Shown here one piece after another: positions 9,354 through 18,292 of a stretch of DNA of 64,000 nucleotides. Where the stretch lies: contig NZ_NFHT01000011.1 of NCBI RefSeq assembly GCF_002161445.1, positions 35,484 to 99,483 on the forward strand, in the 5' to 3' direction. The position numbers and the translations under genes are program-made. Below the pieces are notes generated by a model. The model had not been told where the DNA came from. It searched no databases and saw nothing but the letters and a program-made list of their open reading frames with translations. The number at the start of each line of letters is the position of its first letter. The first letter of the stretch is position 1. The stretch is from Alistipes sp. An66 (GTDB taxonomy: Bacteria > Bacteroidota > Bacteroidia > Bacteroidales > Rikenellaceae).

Positions 9354-11285
9354 CTACAAGGCGTAGGTCCGGCCATCAACGGTAACCGTTGCGGATGCAG
9401 CATCATAGGTCACAACCGGGGCCACCGCAGGAAGTGCCGCCCAGCTGAACGCCGTCACCTGATGCAGAGAGGCGGCTTCGGCCGAAATCGTGACCATCGG
9501 GCGCTTCTCTCCCGCCGAAGAACTGCGTTCCTCAATGAATTCCTCGCCCAGCGACATGGCTGACACCGCGGGAGTCAGATTCTCCATCCGGATCGAATTG
9601 CGGGCCGTCGTCGCCCCGGCCACAGCCGCTCCGCTGACGGCAGACAGCGCATGCTCCGGAAAAAAGCGCAGCTCGATACGCCCCGATGCGGCAAGTTCCA
9701 CGTCATCGCACACGATCACCACATTCTGCTCCTTGATCCAGATCAGTTTCCGGACAAACCGCTCGACACCGGCGTCATCGAGGTAGCAGGCCGAGGCGTC
9801 ACCCGTGATGCGATCCACTCCCGCTTCCGAAACGGCCTCCACAATCTTCGCGTCGCGCGACGGCGTCAAGGGCCACGGCGTAAACCAGGTACGCACCTCG
9901 CCCCACTGTCCCAGACCGTTCACCAACAGCGTGTTGTGATATTTGGTCACTCGCTTGACATATCCGTTGTTGCGCAGGATATACTCGCCGTTGGCGTAGA
10001 TGATGAAGTGGTTGGCATCCGGATGGATATGGCCCATATCCCCCGAAACATAGGAGCCTTCGGGCTGCTGTTCGGCGAACCGCCCCAGCGGAGCTCCGCT
10101 CCGGAACACGAGCAACGACTCGTCACCCGACCAGTCCGTACGCGAGGCCACAAGTCCCATGTTCTCGAAATGGCGGAACGTCGGCGTCGTCGGCAGCAGA
10201 ACGGACGACACCGAATCGTCGTACCAGATCAGATTGAGCCACGACGAGCTGACATCGTAACGCCGGGCCTGATCGGCGGCATACTGCGTCAACGCATGAT
10301 GGTTGAGTCCGGCCAGACGACGGTAGAGATGCTCGGGGCCATACCACGAATAACGCGGCGAATCGGCCCAGTCGACCAGGCTGGATTCGGTCGTACAATG
10401 ATCGGCCGGGAGAGTCATGAACCGTCCGTAAGCAGCGGTATTCTCCCACCACGTGCTGTTCTTGTAGAAATCGTTCCCCACGTCGTGCGACAGATCGAAG
10501 GCCATCATCAGGAACTCCATGCCATACTGCCAATACCCGGGGCCCTCCTGGCTTGCTCCGTCGGGAGACAGCAACCGGGACGTTTTGTCGAGAATCTCCT
10601 GCGTATAATCGATCCACTCCTGTGCCTTCGGCGTGTCGTTCCGCAGAACGAGCGCCGCAGCCAGCATTCCGCAGGTATTGATCCACGTATGGTTTTGGAT
10701 ATAGGCCTTTTCATACTCCTTGTAAGCCGCATATTGCCGTTCCACGCGGGAGATCATCGTTTGCCGCAACGTGGTGAGTGTCGCCTCGTCCAGAAAATTC
10801 TGTCCATAGTCGTAAAGCATGGCCAGTCCCAGCAGCTGGTGCCCGTAAGGAAGTCCGTATTCGGAGCCGTCGGAAGTGCCGTCCATGCCCCATGTGGGAT
10901 AGTCGCAGGCCGCCAGCGCCCAGCGTTCGGCCGCCTCGAAATAATCCGTATCCCCGGTCAGATATCCGGCGACGGCCAGTGTCGAAATCGTATTCCCGAC
11001 ATCGCGCTGCCAGAGTTGTTCGCCCTCGTCATCCTTGTAGGCAGGCGGATTGCGGCGCACCTTGTCATCGGCCACCGCCTTGAAGCGGGTCCATTGGGTC
11101 AACAGGGTCGAACTGATCGCCGTTTTCAACTGTTCACCCTCCCAATAGTTGAAGAAGAGCATCGGATGCCAGATCCGATCGGTCGGTTCCGGCTCGGGAT
11201 AATTGAAATGGGGCTCGTCGGTCGAGCAGGCGCTCAACAGCACGACGGGAGCTGCCAGACAGCAGATTTTTTGCAAAAAGTTCAT
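9354..11285 (-). CDS. Heparinase II/III-family polysaccharide lyase-like lipoprotein
   Basis: The 643-residue product starts MNFLQKICCLAAPVVLLSAC, a lipoprotein signal. The N-terminal half is an alpha/alpha-toroid type region (AYIQNHTWINTCGMLAAAL, SPDGASQEGPGYWQYGMEF) and the C-terminal half carries the heparinase II/III beta-domain signature GHIHPDANHFIIYANGEY. Such lyases cleave uronic-acid-containing polymers by beta-elimination and leave unsaturated ends, which fits the unsaturated-uronyl hydrolase encoded two genes upstream. The exact PL family (PL12, 15, 17, 21 and 33 share this fold) cannot be assigned by eye. The start at 11283-11285 was chosen by the signal peptide; a longer in-frame reading to 11552 overlaps the esterase gene. 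Confidence 0.82.
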   Translation of the reverse strand: MNFLQKICCLAAPVVLLSACSTDEPHFNYPEPEPTDRIWHPMLFFNYWEGEQLKTAISSTLLTQWTRFKAVADDKVRRNPPAYKDDEGEQLWQRDVGNTISTLAVAGYLTGDTDYFEAAERWALAACDYPTWGMDGTSDGSEYGLPYGHQLLGLAMLYDYGQNFLDEATLTTLRQTMISRVERQYAAYKEYEKAYIQNHTWINTCGMLAAALVLRNDTPKAQEWIDYTQEILDKTSRLLSPDGASQEGPGYWQYGMEFLMMAFDLSHDVGNDFYKNSTWWENTAAYGRFMTLPADHCTTESSLVDWADSPRYSWYGPEHLYRRLAGLNHHALTQYAADQARRYDVSSSWLNLIWYDDSVSSVLLPTTPTFRHFENMGLVASRTDWSGDESLLVFRSGAPLGRFAEQQPEGSYVSGDMGHIHPDANHFIIYANGEYILRNNGYVKRVTKYHNTLLVNGLGQWGEVRTWFTPWPLTPSRDAKIVEAVSEAGVDRITGDASACYLDDAGVERFVRKLIWIKEQNVVIVCDDVELAASGRIELRFFPEHALSAVSGAAVAGATTARNSIRMENLTPAVSAMSLGEEFIEERSSSAGEKRPMVTISAEAASLHQVTAFSWAALPAVAPVVTYDAASATVTVDGRTYAL

Positions 11286-11380
11286 GGTCGGTTGAGAATT
11301 GGATTCAACGAAACAAAAAAATGGCGAACCGCTCCGTAAAAGCCATACGGAGATCAGCAGTAGAGCGGCAGCCGAACGGA

Positions 11381-12679
11381 TCATCGCTCCCCGAAAAATT
11401 GGCGCAACATCCAGGCATCGGCCAACCGGTTCTGACGGTCGCTGCGCCGATGTCCGTTCCGCAATTCGAGTTCCAGCACCTTGGGAGCCGTCACGACGTT
11501 GTAGGCCGAGTACATCGAGGTAATGGGACACGACAGGTCGTTGTATCCCCACGAGAAGAATCCCGGCACCCGGATCAGCCGTGCGAAATTCGCCGCATCG
11601 TAATACCGCGAATTGAGAATGCGGTCCGGAGTCCGGTAGTAGGGCCTTACCCGGTCGAACATGTGGGGCCAGCCGCCGGCCCGGTCATAAAGGTAGCCCA
11701 TGTGGTCGCACAGCGCCGGATAGAAGCAGACGAAATACTTCACGCGCGGATCGAGCGCCGTGGTGATGATCGACAGTCCGCCGCCCTGGCTGCCGCCCGA
11801 GACCATCATCCGCTCACCGTCGAACTCCGGACGGGTGAACAGATAGTCGATCGCACGGATGCAGCCCATGAAGACCCGCTTGTAATAATATTGGTCGCGG
11901 TTGTCGAGGTTCGCATACTGATAATTCAGCAGAGCGCCGTTTTTCAGAATTTCGTAGTTCTCCTCCGGCATGTCGAGCGGAATGCCGTGGATGCCGATCG
12001 TCATCGTGATCACACCCTTTTCAGCCATGTAGGTCGAAGGTTTGACCTTCGCTACACCTGCCCCCGGTACATACAGCACAGCCGGATGCGGACCTTTGGA
12101 TTTGGGCACCGAGACATAACCGTAGACGTAGTTGTCTTTCCGAAAGCTCTGCAAACGGACATAATAGACATCGACGGTCTCCGTACACCACGCTTCGGCC
12201 CGTTCGACCCGGGGGGCCATCGGGATTTTCGCGTTCTCGGCCTTGGCCTGCTCCCAGAAAGCCTCGAAATCCTCGGGCATCCAGGTCATCGGACGGAGTT
12301 TCCCGGGTTCGAATGCGGCCTGCGCAAGGTCGTTGGCGACGCTTCGTCCCTGTTCATCAAGCAGAAAAACACGGCAGGTCAGGAAACCCGGACACTCCAT
12401 GCCGGCGGTCCGGACCCGCATGCGCCCCTCCGGGAGCACCGCTTCGCGGGTCTCATAGGCCGGCATCTTCTCCCGGGCAAAGGTATACTTCACCGACGCA
12501 TTCTCCAACGGTTTGCCGTCCACCGTGACAACGACATCATAGGCGACACTGTCGCCGACCTGATAACACCAGTCTTCGGTGTGATCGGGTGTGATCTCGA
12601 TACGGATCTTCCCTTTCGGAATCGCACCGACGGTCTGCATCAGCAACGACAGGCCGATCAAAAGCAAAATTTTTCTCAT
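11381..12679 (-). CDS. CE7-like acetyl xylan esterase / cephalosporin-C deacetylase family hydrolase
   Basis: The 432-residue product has a signal peptide (ILLLIGLSLLMQTVGA) and an N-terminal beta-domain, then an alpha/beta hydrolase. The nucleophile elbow is GGSQGGG, the acidic region is FSWGYNDLSCPITSMYSAYN and the histidine is in ELRNGHRRSD, matching the carbohydrate esterase family 7 arrangement. It would strip O-acetyl groups from the glycan or its fragments so that the lyase and glycosidases can act. It sits 23 bp downstream of the GH105 gene and about 95 bp upstream of the lyase gene in the same operon. Specificity for xylan is not implied. Confidence 0.85.
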   Translation of the reverse strand: MRKILLLIGLSLLMQTVGAIPKGKIRIEITPDHTEDWCYQVGDSVAYDVVVTVDGKPLENASVKYTFAREKMPAYETREAVLPEGRMRVRTAGMECPGFLTCRVFLLDEQGRSVANDLAQAAFEPGKLRPMTWMPEDFEAFWEQAKAENAKIPMAPRVERAEAWCTETVDVYYVRLQSFRKDNYVYGYVSVPKSKGPHPAVLYVPGAGVAKVKPSTYMAEKGVITMTIGIHGIPLDMPEENYEILKNGALLNYQYANLDNRDQYYYKRVFMGCIRAIDYLFTRPEFDGERMMVSGGSQGGGLSIITTALDPRVKYFVCFYPALCDHMGYLYDRAGGWPHMFDRVRPYYRTPDRILNSRYYDAANFARLIRVPGFFSWGYNDLSCPITSMYSAYNVVTAPKVLELELRNGHRRSDRQNRLADAWMLRQFFGER

Positions 12680-12702
12680 TCCTCGGATTATTTAAGTTCG
12701 AT

Positions 12703-13926
12703 CTATTTTTGCAATTTGTCGTTCAGCCGCAGGATCTCCATTCCGGCCTCCAACAACAGCCCCGTACCGTGAGTCTCGCCGTCGACCTTCGGACGGTTGT
12801 AGTAGAACGGCAGGTCGGTGCCGATTCCCGTGCCAACGCAGACGTCGCGCAACTCGCCTTCCGGCGTGATCTTCTCCCGCCGGAGCCCCTCCCAACCCCG
12901 CAGGGCTACCGTGGCATAACGAGAGTCGATCCAGCCCTCACAAACGGCATGCGCCACACAATAAACAAAAATGGCCGAGCAGGAACCCTCCTCGTAGGAA
13001 TCCTCACGGTCGAGCACCTGTCGCCACAGCCCCGAAGCCGCCTGACGCTTCGCCACACCCGCGATCTGTCGTTCGAGCAGATCCAGCACCGGACGGCACA
13101 ACTCCGCCGGCAGGAGATCGAGCAGCTGACAGGTAGCCAGCATCACCCATCCGTTGCAACGGCCCCAATGCGCTCCGGCCGTACGGTTCAGGTCTCCGTA
13201 ATAGCCATGCCAAAGCAGCTCCGTCACGGGATCCCAGAGATAGTGGTGGAAACGTTCGACCTGACGCGCGGCATCGCGCAACATCTCGCGGTCGTCGAAC
13301 CGGCTTCCGTAACGCGACATGAACGACAGCCCCATGTAGAGATCGTCAGCCCAAAGCGTATGCCGATAGGGCCATGTCCGCACGAGCGTACCGTCGGGGA
13401 AACGCGCCTGTACACGGCGGATATGCTCCGCCGCCCGTGTGACAAAAGGCATGTAAGCAGCGGTTTTCTCCGGGCGACGGGCCATGAGCTCGATCATGGC
13501 GGCGCATTCGGCCCCGCAATGGTCCAGTTCGTTGAATTTGCGCAGAAAATGGTACGGTTCGTGATCTTCTCCCTCCTCAACTCCGAAGCGGTCGTAAACG
13601 GAGAGTGCATAATCGATCTGTTGCTCGACAAAATCGGCATACCGCTCCTCGCCGAAGCGGTCCGCCATCTTCAACAGAGCCATGTTGAGAACACCCAGAC
13701 TGTAATGCCAGTCCATGTATTTGCTGGCGATGCGGACCCGGGCCCCGGCCGGAATCTCATCCACGGAAGCATAGGTCCTACCGGACGCCCGGTCCGTATA
13801 GGCGATCCGGTAATCGGCAAGCACCTTGTCCGCGACACGGCGCAACAACGTTTCATCTCCGGCAGCGTAGCCCGTCCAGGAGATCAGAACGGCCAGGCAA
13901 AAAATCAACAGCGGTTTCATGTTCAT
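12703..13926 (-). CDS. GH105 unsaturated uronyl hydrolase
   Basis: The 407-residue product begins with a signal peptide (KPLLIFCLAVLISWTGYAA) and has the alpha/alpha-six barrel signature of GH105/GH88 enzymes: WADDLYMGLSF at 192-202 (containing the catalytic acidic residue of the family), later WGRCNGWVM and EEGSCSAIFVYCVAHAVCEG. These enzymes hydrolyse the 4,5-unsaturated uronic acid left by polysaccharide lyases, matching the lyase further down the operon. It is the first gene of the minus-strand PUL1 operon and diverges from the regulator gene across 166 bp. The start could be 13926 or 13920. A weak -7-like TTTCTTTG lies at 13956-13963 (minus strand). Confidence 0.88.
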   Translation of the reverse strand: MNMKPLLIFCLAVLISWTGYAAGDETLLRRVADKVLADYRIAYTDRASGRTYASVDEIPAGARVRIASKYMDWHYSLGVLNMALLKMADRFGEERYADFVEQQIDYALSVYDRFGVEEGEDHEPYHFLRKFNELDHCGAECAAMIELMARRPEKTAAYMPFVTRAAEHIRRVQARFPDGTLVRTWPYRHTLWADDLYMGLSFMSRYGSRFDDREMLRDAARQVERFHHYLWDPVTELLWHGYYGDLNRTAGAHWGRCNGWVMLATCQLLDLLPAELCRPVLDLLERQIAGVAKRQAASGLWRQVLDREDSYEEGSCSAIFVYCVAHAVCEGWIDSRYATVALRGWEGLRREKITPEGELRDVCVGTGIGTDLPFYYNRPKVDGETHGTGLLLEAGMEILRLNDKLQK

Positions 13927-14080
13927 GGCAAAGGATTTGGGTCGATTTCCGAAAGCAAAGAAACGGATTATCCGCGGGCAGGGGTTAATCGAAACGTTCA
14001 TTGATTTATTCCAGCGTTTCAACCCCGCAACCCGACTCCGAAGCACATCGACTCCCGGGCGATATTCTCGATTAAATGCG

Positions 14081-14088
14081 TATATTTG
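14081..14088 (+). promoter_or_regulatory. -7 promoter box (TATATTTG) abutting the HTCS start codon
   Basis: TATATTTG fits the Bacteroidota -7 consensus TAnnTTTG exactly and ends 4 nt before the ATG at 14093, which would put transcription start at or next to the start codon. No TTTG is seen at the -33 distance, which may mean an activator is needed or another promoter exists. Confidence 0.55.
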
Positions 14089-14092
14089 ATCC

Positions 14093-17000
14093 ATGAAGCC
14101 ATTTTCCCACGCCACTCTCCGAAAATTCACGTGTCTGCTGACGTCCGTCATCGGTCTTCTGACCGACGGATACGGACAGTCTGCACAGAGACTCCGTTTC
14201 GACCACCTGTCGGTGACAGACGGGCTTTCACAGATGTCCGTCGTCGCTATCCATCAGGATTCCGAAGGATTTCTCTGGTTCGGAACCCGTGACGGACTGA
14301 ACCGCTATGACGGCTACGAATTCCGTGTATTCCGCCACGAACTCCACGATACGACCTCGATCAGTGACAGTTACATTCGCTGCATGGCCGACGATCCCCG
14401 AGGCGAGGGGCTCTGGATCGGCACCGCCAACGGATTAAACCGTTACGACCCGCGCACGGGGCGTTTTACACGCCACTACATCGACCGGGAGCGTCACACC
14501 GGAATCGTCAACGAAATCAACGCCATCTGCCCCGACACACACGGCGGTGTCTGGATCGGAACCTACGAAGGCCTTTACCACCTGGACGGGCAGCCTTCGG
14601 CACAGGCCGTCCGCTACGAAACGGTCACACAACGCATTTACAGTCTGGCAAGCGACGGCGAACACCTCTACATCGGCCATGACCGGGGGTTGGCCGAACT
14701 CTCACCCGACGGCTCGCTCCGTCATATCATCCGGGATGACCGTAACCGGGCCGTCAATCTCGTCTATCCCGACCCCGAAGGGCTTGTCTACATCAGTTTC
14801 GCCAACACCGGCACGCTCGGCATTCTGGATCCCGAGACAGGAGCGATGACCGAACACACGATCATCGCCGACGATTCGCACCGCCGGAGCAACCTGATCC
14901 GCAGCATGGCCGTGCAATCGGACGGGCGTCTGGTCCTGGGAACATATGACGGGCTTCGCATCTACGACCCGGATCAGGGCGTCGTCGAAAGCTACAACCA
15001 GACGTCGCAGGAGAACGGAGGTCTCTCACACTACGCCGTGGAAACGGTCTACATCGACCGCGCACGGACACTTTGGGTGGGGACCTATGCCGGCGGCGTC
15101 AACTATGCACACGCCCAAAGCAGCCAGTTCTCCTACCATGACCCCCGACGCGGCAACCACACCCCGGGCGTATTGAGTGCCATCGTGGCCGAGCCTTCGG
15201 GCAAGGTCCTCTGGATCGGAACCGACGCAGGCGGAATCCTGCGCTTCGACGTCGCAACCCGTCAATTCGACTACTACCCCTGCACGACGGATTCCGGCGA
15301 TCTGTTCAAGGACAACAACGTCAAATCCCTGCTGCTGGACGGAACGACGCTCTATGTCGGACTTTACACGGGACAACTCCACACGCTCGACATCCGCACC
15401 CGGCGCTGGACCGGCATGGTGCGCAATCCCGAGCATACGGCCATCTACTCGCTGGCGAAGATGAACGACACGCTCCTGCTGGGAACCTACTCCTCCCACG
15501 GGCTCAAATACCTCTCCCCGAAGGGAATTGAAAACCGGGACCTGCCATCCGAAGGCCAGACGGTCAACATCACCCAGATATCGGTGCTTTGCCCGACGGA
15601 CGACGCACTCTGGATCGGAACCCGCAGCCGGGGCCTTTACCGCTATCGCCGGACGGGGGAACTGGACCGCTACACATCGGATCTGGACAATGCCGTTTCG
15701 GGCAACCGCATCACGATGATTTTCGAGGACAGCCGCAAGCGCGTGCTGATCGGCACCTCGGACGGCGGGCTGAACATCTTCGACCCGGAAACGGAGCGCT
15801 TCACGACGCTCACGCACAAGGAGGGACTGCACGACGACATGATCTGTTCGGTCGTCGAGGACCGTTCGGGACGTCTCTGGATCGTAACCCGCACGGGTAT
15901 CTCGGAACTGGACGCCACAAATCGTGTCCTGCGCACCTACGACCATTCGAGCGGAATCCGCGTTCAGGAATTTTCGCCCGCCGCAGCCTTCGTCACTCCC
16001 GATAACACGATCTGGGTCGGAGGCGACAACGGCATGGTCAGTTTCAACCCCGACGACCTGCAAGTCAACACCTATGCGCCACCGGTGGTGATCACCTCCG
16101 TTTCGGTGAACAACCGCCCGATCGGGCCGGATTTCGGCCAAGTGCTGCGACTGAAACACGACGAAGGGAATCTCACCTTCTCGTTCCGCGCACTGAACTA
16201 CATCTATCCCGAACGCAACGCCTACGCCTACAAACTCGAAGGTGCCGACAACGAATGGCGGGAGGTGGGTTCGGTCCGGGAGGTGAACTATGCCAATCTC
16301 GCTCCGGGACATTATCACTTCCGCGTCCGAGGATCGAACAACGACGGCATTTGGAGCGAGAAGGATGCCGGACTCGACATCGAGATCGCATCGCCCGCAT
16401 GGCTCCGCTGGTGGGCCGTGCTGATCTATCTGCTGCTGGCGGCCACGGTCGCAACGCTCATCTACCGCTATGCCCGCGAACGCCAACGACTGCGGCAGCA
16501 CGTAATGCTCAAACAGAAACACGAGGAACTCTACAAGGCCCGCATCGAACTCTTCACCAACTTCGCACACGAACTCCGGACACCGCTGACCCTCATTCTT
16601 TCGCCCCTCGAAGAGATGCTTTCGCCCGACCATCCGCAGGAGCCCACCCACGAATCGCTCCAAATGATGTACGCCAACGCCAAGCGGATGCTGCTGGTCA
16701 TCAACCAGCTCATGGACCTGCGGCGCAAAGAGGCCGGCGCCATGTCGCCGAAGGTCGCCGAGGGGGACTTCGCCGGATTCGCCGAGGAGATCTTCATCGC
16801 ATTCAACCATCAGGCCCGCAAGCATCGGATCGACTATCGGTTTTCGTTCCCCGAACGGCCATTGATGCTCTGGTACGACCGATGGCTGTTCGAGAAGGTG
16901 CTGCTCAACCTGCTGTCCAACGCCTTCAAGTTCACCCCCGACGAAGGGCACATCACCCTCGCCGCCGAACGGATCGACGCATCGCAGCTCCCCAACCGGG

Positions 17001-18220
17001 CCAAGCGTGACACGGGGCTCTATCCCGGCGCGGAGAACTACCTTTACCTTACGCTCACGGACGATGGGATCGGTATGGATCCCCGGGATCTGGAACGGAT
17101 CTTCGATCCCTTCTACCGGGTCTCGGAGATCAAGAGCATCGGAACGGGCATCGGGCTCTCCCTGGTCAAAGGAATTGTCGAAATGCACCACGGCGTCATC
17201 TGGGCAGAATCCGAAAAAGGGCACGGCAGTACGTTCCATGCGGTCATCCCATGTGGGAATGCCCACTTCCGGTCCGAAGAGATCATCTCCGGGTACCTCG
17301 ACAGCGAAACGCTCGAACGCTACACGGACGACGCCCCGGCTTCGGAGCCGAAACCGACGGAGACTCCTGCCGACCGGCGCAACGACGTGACGATCCTCCT
17401 TGTCGAGGACAACCGCCAGCTCCGCACCTATATTCATCGGCGGTTGTCGCCCTATTGGAAGGTCATCGAGGCCGACAACGGCCGCACGGGACAGTTGCTG
17501 GCCCTGGAAAAAATGCCGTCGCTGATCATCAGCGACGTGATGATGCCCGTCATGGACGGTTTGCAGATGTGCTACAACCTCAAACACGACTCCCGCACGG
17601 CCCACATTCCGATCGTACTGCTCACGGCGCGGCAATTCGTCCTACAAATGAAGGAAGGTCTCGAATTCGGGGCCGACGATTACATCACGAAACCGTTCCA
17701 CATGCAGGCGCTGATCCTCAAAATTCGCAACATCATTGCCTCGCGCGAAAAACTCAAAGAACTCTACGGACAAAAGTTGTCGCTGGAAAATCTCGGCGTG
17801 GAGATCCATTCGGACGACGACAAATTCCTGCAACAGCTCAACCAGGCCATCGACCACGACATCGCAGATCCAACACTGAACCTCGACACGCTCTGCCTGC
17901 GGATCGGCATGAGCCGGGCCAGCCTCTACCGGAAACTGATGGCGGCAACGGGGCTTTCACCGGCCCGATACATCCAGTCCGTACGGTTGAATCTCGCTGC
18001 AAGGATGTTGCGGGAGACCCGGATGAGCGTCTCGGAAGTCGCGACCGCCGCAGGATTCAACAGTTTGATCCATTTCTCGGCCTCGTTCCGAAAGCAGTAC
18101 GGCGTTCCGCCCTCGCGCTACGCCGCCGAAACTTCGGGTAAAAAAGAGCCCGAAGGCGGATCGACGGAGACAAACGCCATCCCACAGGTCCACAGTACGG
18201 AGAATGAATCGCAGAAATAA
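14093..18220 (+). CDS. Hybrid two-component system sensor/regulator (HTCS) of PUL1
   Basis: A single 1375-residue protein holds a whole signalling pathway. Order: N-terminal export signal (to about 29); a periplasmic sensor of repeated two-component propeller blades (SEGFLWFGTRDGLNRYDGYE, RGEGLWIGTANGLNRYD, GVWIGTYEGLYHLDG and more, to about 690); a Y_Y_Y domain (LEGADNEWREV); one membrane helix (WAVLIYLLLAATVATLIY); histidine kinase with HELRTP at His826; ATPase motifs NLLSNAFKFTPD and GTGIGLSLVKGI; a receiver with phospho-acceptor Asp1148 in SDVMMPVMDG; and an AraC-type DNA-binding end (SVSEVATAAGFNSLIHFSASF). It is the expected activator of the divergent PUL1 operon and perhaps of the GH36 gene downstream. 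Confidence 0.97.
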   Translation: MKPFSHATLRKFTCLLTSVIGLLTDGYGQSAQRLRFDHLSVTDGLSQMSVVAIHQDSEGFLWFGTRDGLNRYDGYEFRVFRHELHDTTSISDSYIRCMADDPRGEGLWIGTANGLNRYDPRTGRFTRHYIDRERHTGIVNEINAICPDTHGGVWIGTYEGLYHLDGQPSAQAVRYETVTQRIYSLASDGEHLYIGHDRGLAELSPDGSLRHIIRDDRNRAVNLVYPDPEGLVYISFANTGTLGILDPETGAMTEHTIIADDSHRRSNLIRSMAVQSDGRLVLGTYDGLRIYDPDQGVVESYNQTSQENGGLSHYAVETVYIDRARTLWVGTYAGGVNYAHAQSSQFSYHDPRRGNHTPGVLSAIVAEPSGKVLWIGTDAGGILRFDVATRQFDYYPCTTDSGDLFKDNNVKSLLLDGTTLYVGLYTGQLHTLDIRTRRWTGMVRNPEHTAIYSLAKMNDTLLLGTYSSHGLKYLSPKGIENRDLPSEGQTVNITQISVLCPTDDALWIGTRSRGLYRYRRTGELDRYTSDLDNAVSGNRITMIFEDSRKRVLIGTSDGGLNIFDPETERFTTLTHKEGLHDDMICSVVEDRSGRLWIVTRTGISELDATNRVLRTYDHSSGIRVQEFSPAAAFVTPDNTIWVGGDNGMVSFNPDDLQVNTYAPPVVITSVSVNNRPIGPDFGQVLRLKHDEGNLTFSFRALNYIYPERNAYAYKLEGADNEWREVGSVREVNYANLAPGHYHFRVRGSNNDGIWSEKDAGLDIEIASPAWLRWWAVLIYLLLAATVATLIYRYARERQRLRQHVMLKQKHEELYKARIELFTNFAHELRTPLTLILSPLEEMLSPDHPQEPTHESLQMMYANAKRMLLVINQLMDLRRKEAGAMSPKVAEGDFAGFAEEIFIAFNHQARKHRIDYRFSFPERPLMLWYDRWLFEKVLLNLLSNAFKFTPDEGHITLAAERIDASQLPNRAKRDTGLYPGAENYLYLTLTDDGIGMDPRDLERIFDPFYRVSEIKSIGTGIGLSLVKGIVEMHHGVIWAESEKGHGSTFHAVIPCGNAHFRSEEIISGYLDSETLERYTDDAPASEPKPTETPADRRNDVTILLVEDNRQLRTYIHRRLSPYWKVIEADNGRTGQLLALEKMPSLIISDVMMPVMDGLQMCYNLKHDSRTAHIPIVLLTARQFVLQMKEGLEFGADDYITKPFHMQALILKIRNIIASREKLKELYGQKLSLENLGVEIHSDDDKFLQQLNQAIDHDIADPTLNLDTLCLRIGMSRASLYRKLMAATGLSPARYIQSVRLNLAARMLRETRMSVSEVATAAGFNSLIHFSASFRKQYGVPPSRYAAETSGKKEPEGGSTETNAIPQVHSTENESQK

Positions 18221-18262
18221 GTGTTTGAATCAATCATTATAATCTGCCGGGCAGGTCCGCGT

Positions 18263-18270
18263 TACATTTG
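18263..18270 (+). promoter_or_regulatory. -7 promoter box (TACATTTG) for the GH36-like gene
   Basis: The motif matches TAnnTTTG and lies 22 nt before the chosen ATG at 18293, predicting a leader of under 20 nt. No TTTG occurs at the right -33 distance; the nearest (18224-18227) is too far upstream. Confidence 0.45.
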
Positions 18271-18292
18271 CCGACAGAAAAACAGTCTCTCC

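Noticed and set aside
15026..17635. 869-codon minus-strand frame opposite the HTCS gene
   Set aside because: Antisense to a protein with complete kinase, receiver and AraC motifs; no recognisable domain of its own.
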